Numbered from the stretch's first letter, positions 22,136 through 35,146 are shown. The stretch is 64,000 nt of DNA from Melieria omissa (GCA_963971225.1 OZ020269.1:31765264-31829263), one strand, 5' to 3'. Made by a program: numbers and translations. Notes: generated from the letters alone by a model not told the origin.

Positions 22136-24845
22136 CAACAAGTAAGCCATTCAATTCAGTTCAACTTAATTTAAGAAATAAGTGAACTCTGCCACTGGCT
22201 TTGCCCGCCTGTCCAGATGACTTTGATATGACTTACTCAAATGTCCTGCAAAAAAGGGAACGTCTGGTGCTTTTTGCGTTGTGTTTCTCAATAAGGCCAA
22301 CAGTTGAACGTATGAATATGGAAGAAAGATGGAGTGAACTAATTGCTTTCTCATACTTCAAAATACAAACACATCATTCGTCTATGTGCGAAGCCATTCA
22401 TCTCACAGCTTTTCCTTGTAAACAGTGCTTTGTATATCCAACACAGTCATTCATCCATACAAACGCACACAACCAAGTGCATACATTTATATGACTATAT
22501 ACAAGTACATACATATGTATGTATGTATATCAATGAATAGGCAATAAATTTTCATAACAAAATAAGTACTTCATACGCAAATATGTGGCAAAGGTTGCGA
22601 GTAGCGATTAACGCGAGTCTGCGGTCTGAGGCTGAATGCCGCCATTTGACTTTTGTGTGTTCGTTCGCACACACATACACACACACACACACACACGTGG
22701 TGGGTTGCCCCAGTATCTTTCGAAGATTTCCACCTCCTGCGCGGAAAAAAAAAAAAAAAAAACACACACACGCAGAGGCAAATAAGCAAAGTTAATGTTA
22801 AACACATTAATTTGACAGCTTAGCGGCAAAACTTATTTAATTATATCTTCAAAAATTGATAGCTAATATTTTGGACAATAAATGTCACATAAACGCTTAA
22901 CCACACAGTTTGCTTTTAGTTTATATGACATTTGGTTTATATGAAATTTGAGACAACAAATACGAGACAACGTAAAATCGATAGCAGACATATGTGCACA
23001 GGGGAATACTCGTATATACACATGTGTATGTAGATAGTGTGCATATATTTCTTGTAAAATATTCATGAGTATTAAACACTTTTTTATGTTGAATTGAAAA
23101 ATACTCACCGCAAAACTTTCGTGACACAAAATTGGTGCCAACTGCTGACTTCCGTCATCCAACTTTTGCTCTTAGACCCAAAATACCACCTCAGTCCATG
23201 GCCCCACTTGGCCCAAAAATTGCGTCCAATTCAATCCAACGGCGCAACAACACATCTGCACAACTCAGTGGTCAGCAATTTCATTCGCCTTTTCGTTCTT
23301 AACCCACTGACGGTCACTCACGCCCGGCGTTCGCTCGATTGTTGAATTACGTACTTTGTCGCACAGACGTAAACGTTAACGTTGCACGCTCGTTCAGCGC
23401 GTCGCCAGTTCCAGCGCCAACGACTTTTCGCTGTGTACTATCCGCTCGCCGGTGCGTGCGACCCAAAGCGAGCGTCAAGAAAACTTCAGTAGAGCAAACA
23501 CAGTCCGTCCGTCCGTTCGAATGTTTGGCCGTAGCGCCGCTAACCTCCACCTTGTTTTCGTTGCGTGCATCTTGCCCAAAGCAACGGCAATACTATACCA
23601 ACAATAATAACAACACCAACAACAAAAGACACACACAATTATTGGCAAATGACAGCTGGAATGCTGCACGTCCAACGCAGCCAGCGGGAAAATGTTCGAT
23701 TTCTGCACAATTCGGAGTATTCGGAGTTATGTAGCTTTTCGCTCGCTTATACCAAACAGTAGCAACATTTCCGTGTTGCGGCACACAATCGTCCGAACAC
23801 TTCCGCTGCGCCGTCGCCATTGCTGTGCTCAATCGACTTCCAGCAGAGCGCCAACAGTCGCGCAACTTGCTCTCTTTTTCCAATGCTCTGAACTCGACTC
23901 GACTCGATTGTGGTCGCATTGAGTGCGCCAAACGCTGCACAGTTGTAGATTCAAAAGCCCACAGCTGCTCGCTTTCAGTTTCAGTTGGCGCTCCTTCGAG
24001 CTTCTTCGTCGAGCTGAGCGTACGTTTTTTTTTTTGTGCAACTTTTTATGCCTCCAATATATTTGCTGTTGTGTTCGACCCATAAACACAGCCCGCTTCC
24101 TGCTTACAACCGCACGCTAACCCTACTCACACACACACACACACTCACACACTCGCACACTCGCATCTAAACATCCACTCGCACATACTTTAAGTTAAAT
24201 TTGCGGCATTTTTATCACCGTCGGCATTTTTATGACCATTTCATAATGCGTTTCCTTTCTCTGCATTTACTTTATTTCTTTCGTTCTTCTTGCTCTCCGC
24301 TCACTTTGCTTCTTCCCCCCGCCCCCCCTTGTGATGCTTTCGTTTTCGTTTACAACATTGCGGCCGCCGGCAAAGTCTGGCCATGTCGTTCCCTCGCCTC
24401 GCAAATTGCCCATAAATTTGTTGTTTTGCTGCCGATTTTTGTTTTGGTATCCCAATTTATATGAACTGATGCTGCTGCCGCTGAGAAATTTGATCATTTT
24501 GGCAGTGCTTTTCACGTGCTTCACTGCCATATTTGGCCGCTGTCCAAAATGTCATTTGCAGTGCAGCGCTACAAAGCCCACAGCACCGCAATGCATCTGT
24601 GAACTTGTTGACGTTGGGTAAAGTTGTTTAATGCAATAAAACAATGAAAATAATTCTGTGGGTTTCAAGTGACCAACTCAAATGGTGCAGTTGATAAGAA
24701 TTGTATTCTGTTTGATAAGAATTGTAGTCAAGTTTAAAGTTATATTTCTTCAAAATGTATATGCAATTTTTTAATTTTATACATAACTTTTAACTTTATT
24801 ATAAATGTACTTGTTTATGTTTTTTTTGTTTTAATTCATAAAATA
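22136..24845. other. Non-coding stretch with a GC-richer island at about 23180-24620
   Basis: (CA)n lies at 22670-22697 and 24128-24150, and an A18-type run at 22745-22762. From 23180 to 24620 the sequence is richer in GC, with overlapping open frames on both strands, none with a recognisable domain. It could be a promoter/5' exon region of a gene lying elsewhere, but I cannot show this. Confidence 0.4.
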
Positions 24846-25580
24846 ACTAGCTGACCCGTAGAACTTCGTAACTTATGGCGAAGCGAAGTGACGAAGAAAA
24901 CCTACTAAAGGAAGAGAAAGACCTACTGATTAACGCAATTGAGGCCCACAAATCAAATCATGAACCATTAAAATATCAAAAACCAATTTTTATCATTTTT
25001 ACTTACGCCACGCCCCATTGTTCAGTACCCGCACTATTCCCTCTGTCGAGAGGAAAAATGGTAGGTTCGTACTTAGTTTCATTGTTGTGCGGCTTATACT
25101 TCGACGGAATATTTTGGTAACAACAAATGTGCCACGCCCCTTGTTCAACGCCCATGAAATCTTATCAGTAGAATGACTCATCTATGGGACGACGGGATAC
25201 TAACTTTCAGTGTTGTACAACTTACAATTTCGAAGATATTCCATTATTAAGATTTGGCTTGTATGGACGGTGCCACGCCCCTTTTTCAGTACCCGCACTA
25301 TTCCCTCTGTGGGAAGATATGAATAATTGGTAGGTTCCTGCTTAATTTCATTGCTGTGTAATATAAAGTTTGTGAATATTTGGGTCACAACAAATTTGCC
25401 ACGCCCCTTGTTCAACGCCCATCAAATCTTACCAGTAAAATGACACATCTATGAAAAAACTCTATACTAAATTTCATTTTAAAGATATTCCATTGCAAAG
25501 TTTTGGCGGTGCCACGGTCCAGCCGTTCTCAAATGATTCGCAGTCAAACATGGCAGGGATTTTCCGACTTTTCCAATAGA
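24846..25580 (+). repeat. Head-plus-tandem-unit repeat, family I
   Basis: It starts ACTAGCTGACCCGTAGAACT, a head that I recall from dispersed arthropod repeats (recalled, not searched). It is followed by about five units of 110-140 bp, each containing GCCACGCCCC plus TTCA. The anchors lie near 25009, 25130, 25270, 25397 and 25508 (GCCACGGTCC). Alternate units resemble each other best (GCACTATTCCCTCTG at 25030 and 25288; TTCAACGCCCAT at 25143 and 25410), giving a dimeric period of about 258 bp. The class is uncertain: the 3' region of an RTE-like LINE, or a Helitron/DINE-like element with central repeats. Confidence 0.7.
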
Positions 25581-28114
25581 TTTTTCGGAATTTTCTTTTC
25601 GTTTTGTATTTGAAATAAGCTTCTTAGTTTCTAAAATATTAAAAATTCATTGTTTATAATAATATTGGAAATATGTATTTTAGTGTTAATCCCAGAACAC
25701 ATTAGAGATATATGTTTGTTTGTCTGTAGTTTTTATGTAAAAGAATAATTCAACGAAATGGCGAACCATGCAAATATTTTGTGGTTGCTTATTCTGTGCG
25801 CTTATTCAAACAATTCATTCCTTCCACTTGTTGTCATTTAATGTTTGTCTGCGTTTAATTGTGTTTTTGTAATTTTCAAAGCATACACCAGACGCACACA
25901 CACACATATATGAACACGTGCAGACACGGAAACGCAATGGCGCAACCGCAACACAATTCACGAAAGTTACATAAGCGACGAGCGTTTAAAATTGCATTTT
26001 GTGTCATTTGTTTCACATTGTTATTTATTTGTTATTTTTTTTTTTTGTTTCTCCTACACGCATTCATCTGTTTGGTTGTTTGTTTATTTGTTTGCTGTTA
26101 TACGGTATTTTATTTTATTTATTTGTTTTGGACATTGCTTGGCTGTAAACCTAATTTGAAATTCTAACATGTGAAAAATAGCAAAATAAATAAATAAAAA
26201 AGCGCAATAAAAGCGGACGAAGCGAGCAAAAAGCATTTGATTTATTTGCGCAAATATTAGATGCATTCAACAGCACAGTCGGACAGCCAGTCAGCCGGTC
26301 AGCGGGACAACGGCACTGGACAACACATCAACGGGGCATCAACAACATCAACAGCAGCAACAATAACAACAACAGCAATAGCAGTGGCATCAACAGCAGC
26401 TACAGCCACCAGCAGTGGCAGCACACAGTCATCAGCAACAGCCAACAGCATGACAACAACAACAACAACAACAACTGCGCCGGCCCACAGCAATCACCGC
26501 GCTACAACAGCGTAACGAATTCACGCGGCCGTCCGTCCGTGTGTTCATTAATTTCGACCCCGTTTGCCTGGCGGACCCACAAGCGGACACGTTGTTCGCC
26601 GGCCAGCACAAACACGCCGAATGCGCGCAATTCGCCACGCGACGCAGCCCGGCTGCATTTTATCCCCGGGGACGCCACAGTGCAAACATCGGCGCACAGC
26701 ATAAAGCGCAATGCTGCCAACAACAACAACACTGCCGAAAAATTCGCCAGCAATGTGTAGGAAAATAATAATAAAACAATGCAGCACAAAACTAAAAACC
26801 AAAAACCATGCAACCAACTAACTGCACAAAACAACAACAGCAACAACAAAAACGTACAAACGCCACTAAACAATTTGGAAAATCGGTCATCAGCAAAGTC
26901 ATAAAACAGAAAAACACCAACGAACTAACGGGGCGAAAAAAAACAACAAAAAAAAAGCTTAAAAACCAGTGTGCAGCGCATTGTTGTTGTTGCCATAAAA
27001 GACATTGTGCCAAAGTCAACAGCCGAAAATGTTCAAATGTGCCCGAGTGAATAATTTGCAATACGTCATTTTGCATTTGAACACACACACACAGACATTG
27101 TCAAACGAGCGCACACAAACGCAATCAGCAGCACGCAGCTTTTATTACGTATACGCCACCGTGTGCGGCGCCATTTAACAGCGCACAGCTGGACCGAAGC
27201 GCGCACCTGCCCGAACACTGCAAAGTCCTTATATATTGTTGTTGTTTTTGTTGTTGGGATCACAGCTGGTAACAAAAAAATTTGGTTTGGCTCCAAACAA
27301 ATTCGTAAAGCAATTTAAGACGAATAAAACTGAATTATGGCCGAATTGGATTAATATTTTGAGGTAGAATCGACTGCTGCTGTGTGAAGTAAACTGAACT
27401 GGGAACCCGTACGAAAACTGTCATAACCGATGGTGCAATGTGGTCAATAGCCTTTAGTCAAATAGTCGTTAAACAGGGTTCCACAACAATAAAGTCCAAA
27501 CGCCTTCGACACAGCTGCAAATATTTAACAAATGCTAAGTTGAGCTCTGACTGAGAACTGAGTTGCTGTGTGTATGTCCTATGAAATCTCAATTCAAAAT
27601 TTTAGGAACTAAATATTGAATTTTTCCCTCTTTTTCACTTTTCTTGAGAGTGTAGAATGTCAACGTCAACAAGACTAATGTCTTGTGTCGATTACATTAA
27701 TCGACTGAAATTGTGCCTCAGTGAGTGTTTAGCCTTTCGTTAGCAGTCCCAGGTGATAGAGTTGTCATCTATTATCATTTGAAGTGACGCTTCTCGCTTC
27801 TCTGTATGGGAAAGTTTAGGATTTTAAGGGAAAAATATTTGTAAGATCTTTTAACGCAGAGTTGAAGAAAACTTTTGTTCAAATATCTAAAATTTTTTTC
27901 GAGACGCAAGACCATTAAATTTTTGAATGGTGCACAACTAAAGACGCACTTTAAAATGTGATTCAAAAAGCACTGAAAACTTAAACAATCAGCTTGTGTC
28001 ATCCAGCTTGTTTTGAACAAATATTCTACTTACAATTATTTCCTGAAAGTTTTCAATGTTAGAATACCAACAAATAAACATTGCAGAACAGAACTAGTTT
28101 ACTTTTGAACAATT
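25581..28114. other. Non-coding stretch with CAA/CAG-rich low complexity at 26260-27000
   Basis: From 26336 to 26500 the sequence is dominated by CAACA/CAGCA words, giving Thr/Ser- or Ala-rich open frames on the plus strand. It resembles fly 5' UTR or neurogenic-gene low-complexity sequence, but there is no domain and no clear splice structure. I do not call a gene. Confidence 0.45.
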
Positions 28115-28420
28115 TTGGCTTAAAACGGGTCAAATAAATTTTGTATCAATATTTTTTAGTTACAGAATATTTACTCAATATGTATGGAAAAATACAAAAT
28201 TATCACCTTTTGATTTTATTTAACCATTATTAATTAAACACGGTTTTGATCAAACGCGCCCAATTTGTAGACTTCAATTAGAACACAAACTTTCCCTGAT
28301 ATCGCTGCAAATTATTGGAAATTATTTTGGGGATAGCAGTAAAAATTTTGTAATTTCCTTTGAATTCACTTCTAAAAATATTAATTTGTTGGTGCCTACT
28401 TAAATCATAATCTCATTACA
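28115..28420 (-). mobile_element. Relic related to the TTAA MITE at 51926-52414 (inverted, ends lost)
   Basis: In reverse complement this block follows the order of 52010-52290: AAGTAGGCACCAACAAAT, then TTTAGAAGTGAATTCAAAG, CCAATAATTTG, TGTGTTCTAATTGAAG and TACAAAATTTATTTGACCCG. The CCCTTTCG ends and the flanking TTAA are not visible, so it is an internal fragment. Confidence 0.7.
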
Positions 28421-30388
28421 GCAAATTTTACCCACAAAAATTTTGTTTTAATTCTTAAAGTTAATTTTTACTCCCACCAATTTTTTATTTTATAATTTCA
28501 GAAGCATGAAAACGAAAACCTAATAATTTCATCTCAACTAAGCACTTGTTAATAGGCGCATTGTATGCGCGATAGGCAATTTACAACATAATTAAAGAAT
28601 ATAAAATAGTATTTTCATGTGATTAGCTCCTACACATGTAGGACCACTTAGAGCTCAATGAACTCAACAACAGCGCTTTCAGAAAAGCTATTGTCGAATC
28701 TTATGAATAAAAACTCTGTGCATTTCCATTAAAAAGGAAACCGCTCCCGGCCTGGCACCGCCATTTATCGTACAATATGTATGTATGTATTTTATGTCAG
28801 CAACATGTCTTTCAATTTATGACAATGAACAATTTAATTTCACTAAAGCCGCAAGCACAATGCCACGTGTAACGTCTTAAAGCCGCCGCACATTGGGTCG
28901 AATATTTTATATGAATTAACAAATAAGTAAGTTTATATAAGGTTCAGCATTTTGTTGCGGAAGTAAAGTTAAAAACACAATAACAAAAATTTGTCATTTC
29001 AGTTGAACTTTGAGCTTAATTTAACTCAAATTAAAGAAACTTCCACGATACTGTTTGCAGTTTGATTCTTTTAAGGTAAATTTTATTAACTCTTTGTTAC
29101 ATTTTGACTCGTATTTCGTTCATAATTTCATGAATGTTGCTTTAGGATTGTTAACAAAACAAGTTATAGATCATTGCCTAGCATCCCAAAAACTTTCAAC
29201 TGCGGCAAATCGCAGCATCTTTAAGCCCAGTTTGCATTGCACAAACTTTCAAATTGCGCTATGCCTGGGAACTTTTCTCGCTAAAGAGCCAAAGTCAGCC
29301 ATGTTTTAAGGCTTAAGTAGAAAATCGAGACCTCCGATCAAAACCGAGTTTACTGTCGTAAGGTAATAGGTAGGGAAGAAAGGTAGGAATAGGTCCAGGG
29401 GCAGAAGGTAGGTGGAACTAGTAGCCCATTTATGAAAGCTGAAGACTCCAGCTACTTTTTAAGGGTATTATTTTTTTGATAAATTCATATTGCTCCTCAA
29501 GGCAAACTGTTGCAATTTGGCACACATACATATAAAGAAATATTTAAGGCTTAAAATGATGTCATTTTGTTATGATTTAATTTAAAAGAATATATTTAAA
29601 AAAATTATAAAATATAACAAAAGACAAAATTATTCAAAAATTACCAAAATCAAAACCGTAGAAATTTTTTTTTAATTTACCAATTATTACAAATATAACA
29701 ATATGCTTAGCAGCAAAGAAAAATTCCATATTTGAATAATTTGCCATTGTGCTATTTTACATTTTTGCTAAATTGAGCCTCTTAAACGAGATCGCTCACT
29801 TGAAATGTTCACTTTCGAATTTTTTTAAATGCATAAAAAAACATCCAAATAATAACTTAATGCCTATCAAACATAAGTCAATTATGTCAAAACAATAAGC
29901 AAAATGCCTGATTGTTCACACAAAAGTCAATCAATCACAATATCTATTATAGCCTAACAAGGTTAAGCCAAGTGAATCATGTCACAATCAGCCTAAAACC
30001 AAAATAATAGCAGCCTAGCATCTGTTCACACAGAAAGCCGATCACATAATAATATAACAACATAACAAGCAAATCGTTTTTAAATCATTTGAGATTACAA
30101 ACGAGAAAATGTATCTTTTGGATTGTGAAATAATAAAACAAAAACCTCACCAAATGTTATTTGATTTTCAAGAAATCTTTTAAATTGTCTACTTATGTTA
30201 CATATCAACAAATGTCTACATTACACAATAAAAAATTCAATTGAAACCTTAGTGAAAATTAATGAAGGAAACAAACAAAACGTCATGACGTTGTTTTTTA
30301 TTTCTAACAATTATTTATATCGAAAGAAAAGCTTAGCTCTTTAAAACAACGACCAACACTCTTCCAATCAAATAGAGCTGTGGGCGAA
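28421..30388. other. Non-coding AT-rich stretch
   Basis: No gene recognised. Two similar patches, TGTTCACACAAAAGTCAATC at 29913 and TGTTCACACAGAAAGCCGAT at 30023, suggest a weak ~110-bp duplication. Confidence 0.45.
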
Positions 30389-30748
30389 AATAAAATAAAA
30401 TAAAATAAAATAAAATAAAATAAAATAAAATAAAATAAAATAAAATACAATAAAATAAAATAAAATAAAATAAAATAAAATAAAATAAAATAAAATAAAA
30501 TAAAATAAAATAAAATAAAATAAAATAAAATAAAATAAAATAAAATAAAATAAAATAAAATAAAATAAAATAAAATAAAATAAAATAAAATAAAATAAAA
30601 TAAAATAAAATAAAATAAAATAAAATAAAATAAAATAAAATAAAATAAAATAAAATAAAATAAAATAAAATAAAATAAAATAAAATAAAATAAAATAAAT
30701 AAAACAAAATAAAATAAAATAAAATAAAATAAAAAAAATAAAATAAAA
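30389..30748. repeat. (AAAAT)n pentanucleotide array, about 70 units
   Basis: About 350 bp of almost uninterrupted AAAAT, with a single AAAATAC variant near 30446 and imperfections after 30695. The poly-Phe/Leu/Tyr minus frame is an artefact. Confidence 0.98.
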
Positions 30749-31270
30749 TAATATTAAAATAAGTAATTAAATTTAAAATTTAAAACAAATTTAAAATTAC
30801 AAAGATTAAAAAAAAAACAAATATTTAACTAAAAAATTTTAATAAATATTCTATTTAAAAAGAAAAATTAAAAAAATTGTTTAAATTTAAAAATTATTAA
30901 ATAAAATTTAAATATTTATTAAAATTCAAATCAAAAATAAACTTAAACTTTAACATAAAACTATAGTTAAAGTTAATATTAAAATTAAAGTTAAAACTAC
31001 AAAAAAAAATATTTAAATAAAAAAGCCAATTATTAACTAAAAACTTAAAATGAATATAATATTAAAATTAATATATAATAAAAAAACAAACTAAAATTTA
31101 AACAAAAATTAAAATTAAAATTCTATTTAAAATGACAAATTAAAAAAAATTTGTATTAACTAAAAAACAATAAAAAAAATAACTTTAAAGGATTTAAAAT
31201 TTTAAAAAATTTTTAAAATAAAAAATAAAAAAATTAAAATTGAAATTAAATTTCAAAATAAAATTAAAAT
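30749..31270. repeat. AAAAT-derived low-complexity AT tract
   Basis: About 500 bp consisting almost only of A and T words such as TTAAAATTAAA, probably decayed pentamer array. Confidence 0.7.
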
Positions 31271-33484
31271 GACACTCATGATGGGGTTAATGTTCTGGAT
31301 TGTGATTGAGGTTGAGGTAAGAATTATAATGTAAGGTTTAGTTAACGTCTATGAAGCCATCTTAAAACAGTGTGTCACTACAAATAAGAAAACCTGAAGC
31401 TGCACGTACCATTTCAACCATTTATAAGATGGCGAGCATTGTGGTTCTCCCATGAACCGAGCAAAGCATTAAAGTGGTCGAAGTCAACTAAAAAACAAGA
31501 CCCAAGGTGGCGAAGCTTTCTGCAATCCAGGGCTGTATACAATGTGTGACAAGAAATGAAATCAATAAATTTTAGTCATCCACCACACTTTCACCTTAAA
31601 ACATCAATCAAAACTTGGGTTCTTTGAATTTTTTCCCTAATTTACCCACAACTTGCACAGTTGATTCATTAAGCTGACCATAAACGAATCTTAAAAAGCA
31701 GAGACCATTTTTATGGTAAGTTATATTCTAAAGCAATCTGCGATAACATAACGTAATTGTAATTGTAATTGTATGTAATTTTTTTACATTTCATGTCTCA
31801 AATTCATCCAATGACAGAGTTGTTGTTCTCACACTACGCAGAGGATACCCTGTATGGAGCCATCACTAGTGTTGCATATATTTTCATTTTTAGAAATTTA
31901 TTTTTGTTGCTTTTGCAGTTGCAAATTGTAATAATAATAATAAACATCAGCGCTGACATTGAACGTAAATGCAAACGACTGACAGCGGAAAAAAGTCGAA
32001 GGCGTACCCACAAAGCCAAAGCGAGAGACTGATGTGCACATCCGACTCGGCCCGCGTTGTGCTCGAGCGCAGACACACATCAGCCATAAATGTTGTCGCA
32101 ACAATGGCAGCATTTGCATACAATGCGCCATGTTGGCCTTGATAAGGCAAAGTAATGTGTGTGTGTGTATTAGTGTAAGTGAAAGTATGGTATGAGTAAA
32201 AATCTGTGTGGGTTGTCTGGCGCCTGGATACGTGCAACAACAACCAACCATGTTCAACACGTTCGACGCAATTCAAAGTGTGCGCGAAATTCACCTAAAC
32301 GAACTGTTTATTGTTGCCAGCCGCTTAAAATTCACATTAGGTAGATGAGGCATTGATTTTCTTGTGCGGTTCCTTTCGCTGAAAAAACAAAAACAAAGAC
32401 CCCAACTGACGAGCAACTCTTTCGCTTACACATTTTAAAATCTGCTCCTAATCCAGTCGCTTGGTACACATTTGCCTGCTTCATTGCGACCCATTTACCC
32501 TTTGCTTCAACTTTTTTTGCTTCTCTTACTTTCGGGCACTTTTATCGCAGCGTTGATGCAAATTCTTTTCCAAAAATTTTTCATTTTGACAGCTCTGAAG
32601 GATGTGAGATTTATGCGCGGCCGCAAACGCTGCCATTCAAAGACAGATGTTTGGTTGTTTGATGTATGTTTGTACAAGTTTGTATGTGTGAGTATGTCTG
32701 TATTTAGATGTGCCAGTGGCTGTCTGACAGACATATCTCATGCAAAACTTTTGATGGCATTTTAAAAAGCACAGACTGTAAGAAATTCAAATATTTGAAG
32801 GTCTTAAAAATTTGCTTTTTTTTTTGCTTCTAATTAAAGCAAATTAATTTGTACCACAAGGCTTTTGAAACCAATTGTGTGAGTATTTTGTGCCACCAAC
32901 TTAGAAAAAAGAAAGTCTAGGACTTTGAAGTGGTTGCAGAAAATGTATGAGCTTTCGAGTGCAGAAAATCTTTTCAAAAATAAAACTTCGAAGAAATTAA
33001 ATCAATAAGCCTTGGATTTTGTTATTTATTTTTATGTTGTGTGAAATTTCAACAAATCAACTCAACTCAAAACACACTTGTTGAAATGAAACATTTGGTT
33101 CAGCTGTAAATTCCCACCCACCCAATTGGCCCACATTTATAGGCCAATTTAGGCCAGCTCAAAAAAATCATTCAGATTCAGTGTTTGAGTGCTATTGGGC
33201 AGGTTTAGAACCACTTCAAACAAATCATTGCTGGGTATTTGTCTATCAGTAGAAAAAAACAAAAAAAACAAGACTTTTACTTCACTAAATAAATTTCAAC
33301 TCTATTCAACTCCACTAACCTGAAGTACAAAATTTTATTTTGTCCAATTGGTTTCATCTTATGTTAGTTGCATGACGGCCGCTTTGCGTGGTCATCAGTG
33401 TCTTGAATATCTGCAGATGACTTTTCGGCGCACACAGCTGGTTCAAGGCGTTGTTTGTGCAATAATTTGCTGCGAGTGTCAGCC
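31271..33484. other. Non-coding stretch, no gene seen
   Basis: GTGTGTGTGT occurs near 32156-32168. Open frames overlap on both strands without recognisable domains. Confidence 0.45.
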
Positions 33485-34035
33485 AGATCTTATTGCCACT
33501 GGAGAAACCTTTTCATAGTAAGGAATTGCTTTCGAGCTAGTTTGCTGGAGGAGCAGTACTCACTTCTTGCCGCCGCAGTCTTTCTTGTACTGTTCGACCA
33601 GTTCGTATCACTGGTACGCCATCTTTATGGAGTCGGGCTGATCCAGGGCGCTCACATCATCAATAACCGAGTCATTGGGGACATTGCCGGTGGCATCAGG
33701 TCCCGACTCGAAAATGAACGGTGGCGCATCGATGGGAGGCCGGCAATGCTCAAATCCAGCCAGTAGCGCATGACCTCCTCCATCTTGGCCACCACGAGCG
33801 GATATCGAAAGTTCAAATCAGCCTGCTTCACAGAGAACTGATACAACTCATTCCATTGCCAGACGCAGTGTTGCCAAATTACGCGATTCCCTCCTAGATT
33901 TAGGAGATTCTTGGCGTTTTTAAAGAATTTTTAAGAGCCAGAATCCTTTAGGAGAATTTTCATACATTTCACATCATTAGAGTCACTGAAGCCTGGAATA
34001 TTAAAAGTTAAAGTGTCTACATTAATTTTATTTCT

Positions 34036-34105
34036 TTTATTTTATTTTATTTTATTTTATTTTAATTTAATTTAATTTTATTTTATTTTATTTTATTTTA
34101 TTTTA
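34036..34105. repeat. (TTTTA)n array 1 inside the hAT-like element
   Basis: About 13 units of TTTTA with TTTAA variants. Confidence 0.9.
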
Positions 34106-34291
34106 ATACATTAAATTTATGCTTCAAAATGTCTAATTTATGGAATGAATGCAGAAACTTTAAAAAATATTTTTTTTTTTTTATTTTTTAATGAGAAGTT
34201 CAATTCCTTAGTTTACAAAAAATGTCAGGGGAATTTTTAAATTTTTGGAAGGAAATTTCGGAATACCTAATTAAATTTAATTTAATTTTTT

Positions 34292-34440
34292 ATTTTATTT
34301 CATTTCATTTCATTTTATTTTATTTTGTTTTATTTTATTTTATTTTATTTTATTTTATTTTATATTATTTTATTTTATTTTATTTTATTTTATTTTATTT
34401 TATTTTATTTTATTTTATTTTATTTTATTTTATTTTATTA
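34292..34440. repeat. (TTTTA)n array 2 inside the hAT-like element
   Basis: About 28 units of TTTTA with TTTCA and TTTTG variants at the left end. The flanking blocks after each array (34120-34260 and 34462-34600) are duplicates: both contain GCTTCAAAATGTCTAATTTA and AATGCAGAAA. Confidence 0.93.
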
Positions 34441-35146
34441 ATCTTAATTTTAATTTAATTCAGTTGTATGCTTCAAAATGTCTAATTTATGCAATAAATG
34501 CAGAAAGTTTAAAAAATATTTTTTTTTTTTATTTTTTTATGAGTTCTTAGTCCTTAGTTTAGTCCTTAGTTTAAAATGACAAAAATTATTTTTAAAAAAA
34601 TGTTTGGGTTTTTTTTTAATTTTTGAGAGCAAATTTCGGCTTTATTTTAAGATTTAGGAGAAAGTCATTTCAGGTTTCTGGCAACACTGCCCGAACGCTG
34701 GCTACAGTGAAAGGCATTGATCCAGTTGCTGGACGGCTGTCGCTGGCCCTTCGCATCGACGGTGTCGTTGTGCCAAACGTAAAAGTCTTCGTATCCCGAC
34801 ACACGCTGCACCGACTTTGGGAATCACTCGCACTCGTCGTTCGTGTTATTCGGCACAAATTCGAGTATGATGCAATGAATGAATACATTTTCAAAGTGCT
34901 CCATGCTGCCATATTGAGGATGAATGGCATAGAAATTGTCAATGTCATAGCCAAAGTAAACAATGGATGACAGCCAGACAGGGGTGAAGCCAATGTCCTT
35001 GAGGACAGCTTTGCAGCATTTCGTTGACACCTGTGGCAATTGTCAAATAATTGAATGAAGGCTTTTTTATTTTCAATAAACTTGCCATTTAAATCGCCAA
35101 TGCCATCGCCATTGGTGTCGTGGAACAAGCGAGGATACATCTGATG

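Larger units (their letters stand above)
33866..34689. mobile_element. hAT-like non-autonomous element inside the maltase pseudogene
   Basis: The ends are CAGTGTTGCCA (33866-33876) and TGGCAACACTG (34679-34689), an 11-bp perfect inverted repeat. The adjoining sequences CTCCTAGATTTAGGAG and AGATTTAGGAGAAAG are also related. The 8 bases outside, GCCAGACG and CCCGAACG, match at 5 of 8, consistent with an aged hAT target duplication. No transposase is present. The interior is (TTTTA)n plus a duplicated ~170-bp block. Removing it rejoins the maltase reading around FH...WQWNE. Confidence 0.75.
33485..35146 (-). pseudogene. Maltase / alpha-glucosidase (GH13) pseudogene
   Basis: A decayed fly maltase on the minus strand; such enzymes hydrolyse alpha-1,4-linked sugars in gut or saliva. 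From 35141 the first frame reads MYPRLFHDTNGDGIGDLNG, the typical GH13 start of the barrel. A second frame continues with GYDIDNFYAIHPQYGSMEHF and EFVPNNTNDECE (compare DFVPNHSSDE). A third gives YEDFYVWHND and NWINAFH. After the inserted element at 33866-34689 the gene resumes with WQWNE and QFSVKQADLNFRYPLVVAKM, then EVMRYWLD. The conserved region around the nucleophile (GFRIDA) is frameshifted by one lost base, with its Asp codon still readable in the shifted frame. Further stops follow near 33620 and 33570. Neither the signal peptide nor the C-terminal half is present, so it is a partial, dead copy. The family assignment rests on recalled motifs. Confidence 0.88.

Noticed and set aside
24331..24621. 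96-residue frame with GRCPKCHLQC and PQCIC near its end
   Set aside because: The CxxC spacing is suggestive, but the upstream part is unremarkable and overlapping frames exist on both strands. I see no family.
24993..25447. Direct repeats with short spacers considered as a CRISPR-like array
   Set aside because: Units are 110-140 bp, alternate in type and diverge throughout; eukaryotic sequence context with no cas genes.
26261..26515. Thr/Ser/Ala-rich 84-residue frame
   Set aside because: Low-complexity CAACA/CAGCA DNA with open frames on both strands; no domain and no splice context.
30333..30707. 124-residue Phe-Ile-Leu-Tyr open frame
   Set aside because: Translation of the (AAAAT)n array on the minus strand.
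34670..35140. A single 156-residue frame taken as an intact protein
   Set aside because: Only its first ~20 residues are maltase; the rest is out of frame, and the true maltase sequence continues in other frames.
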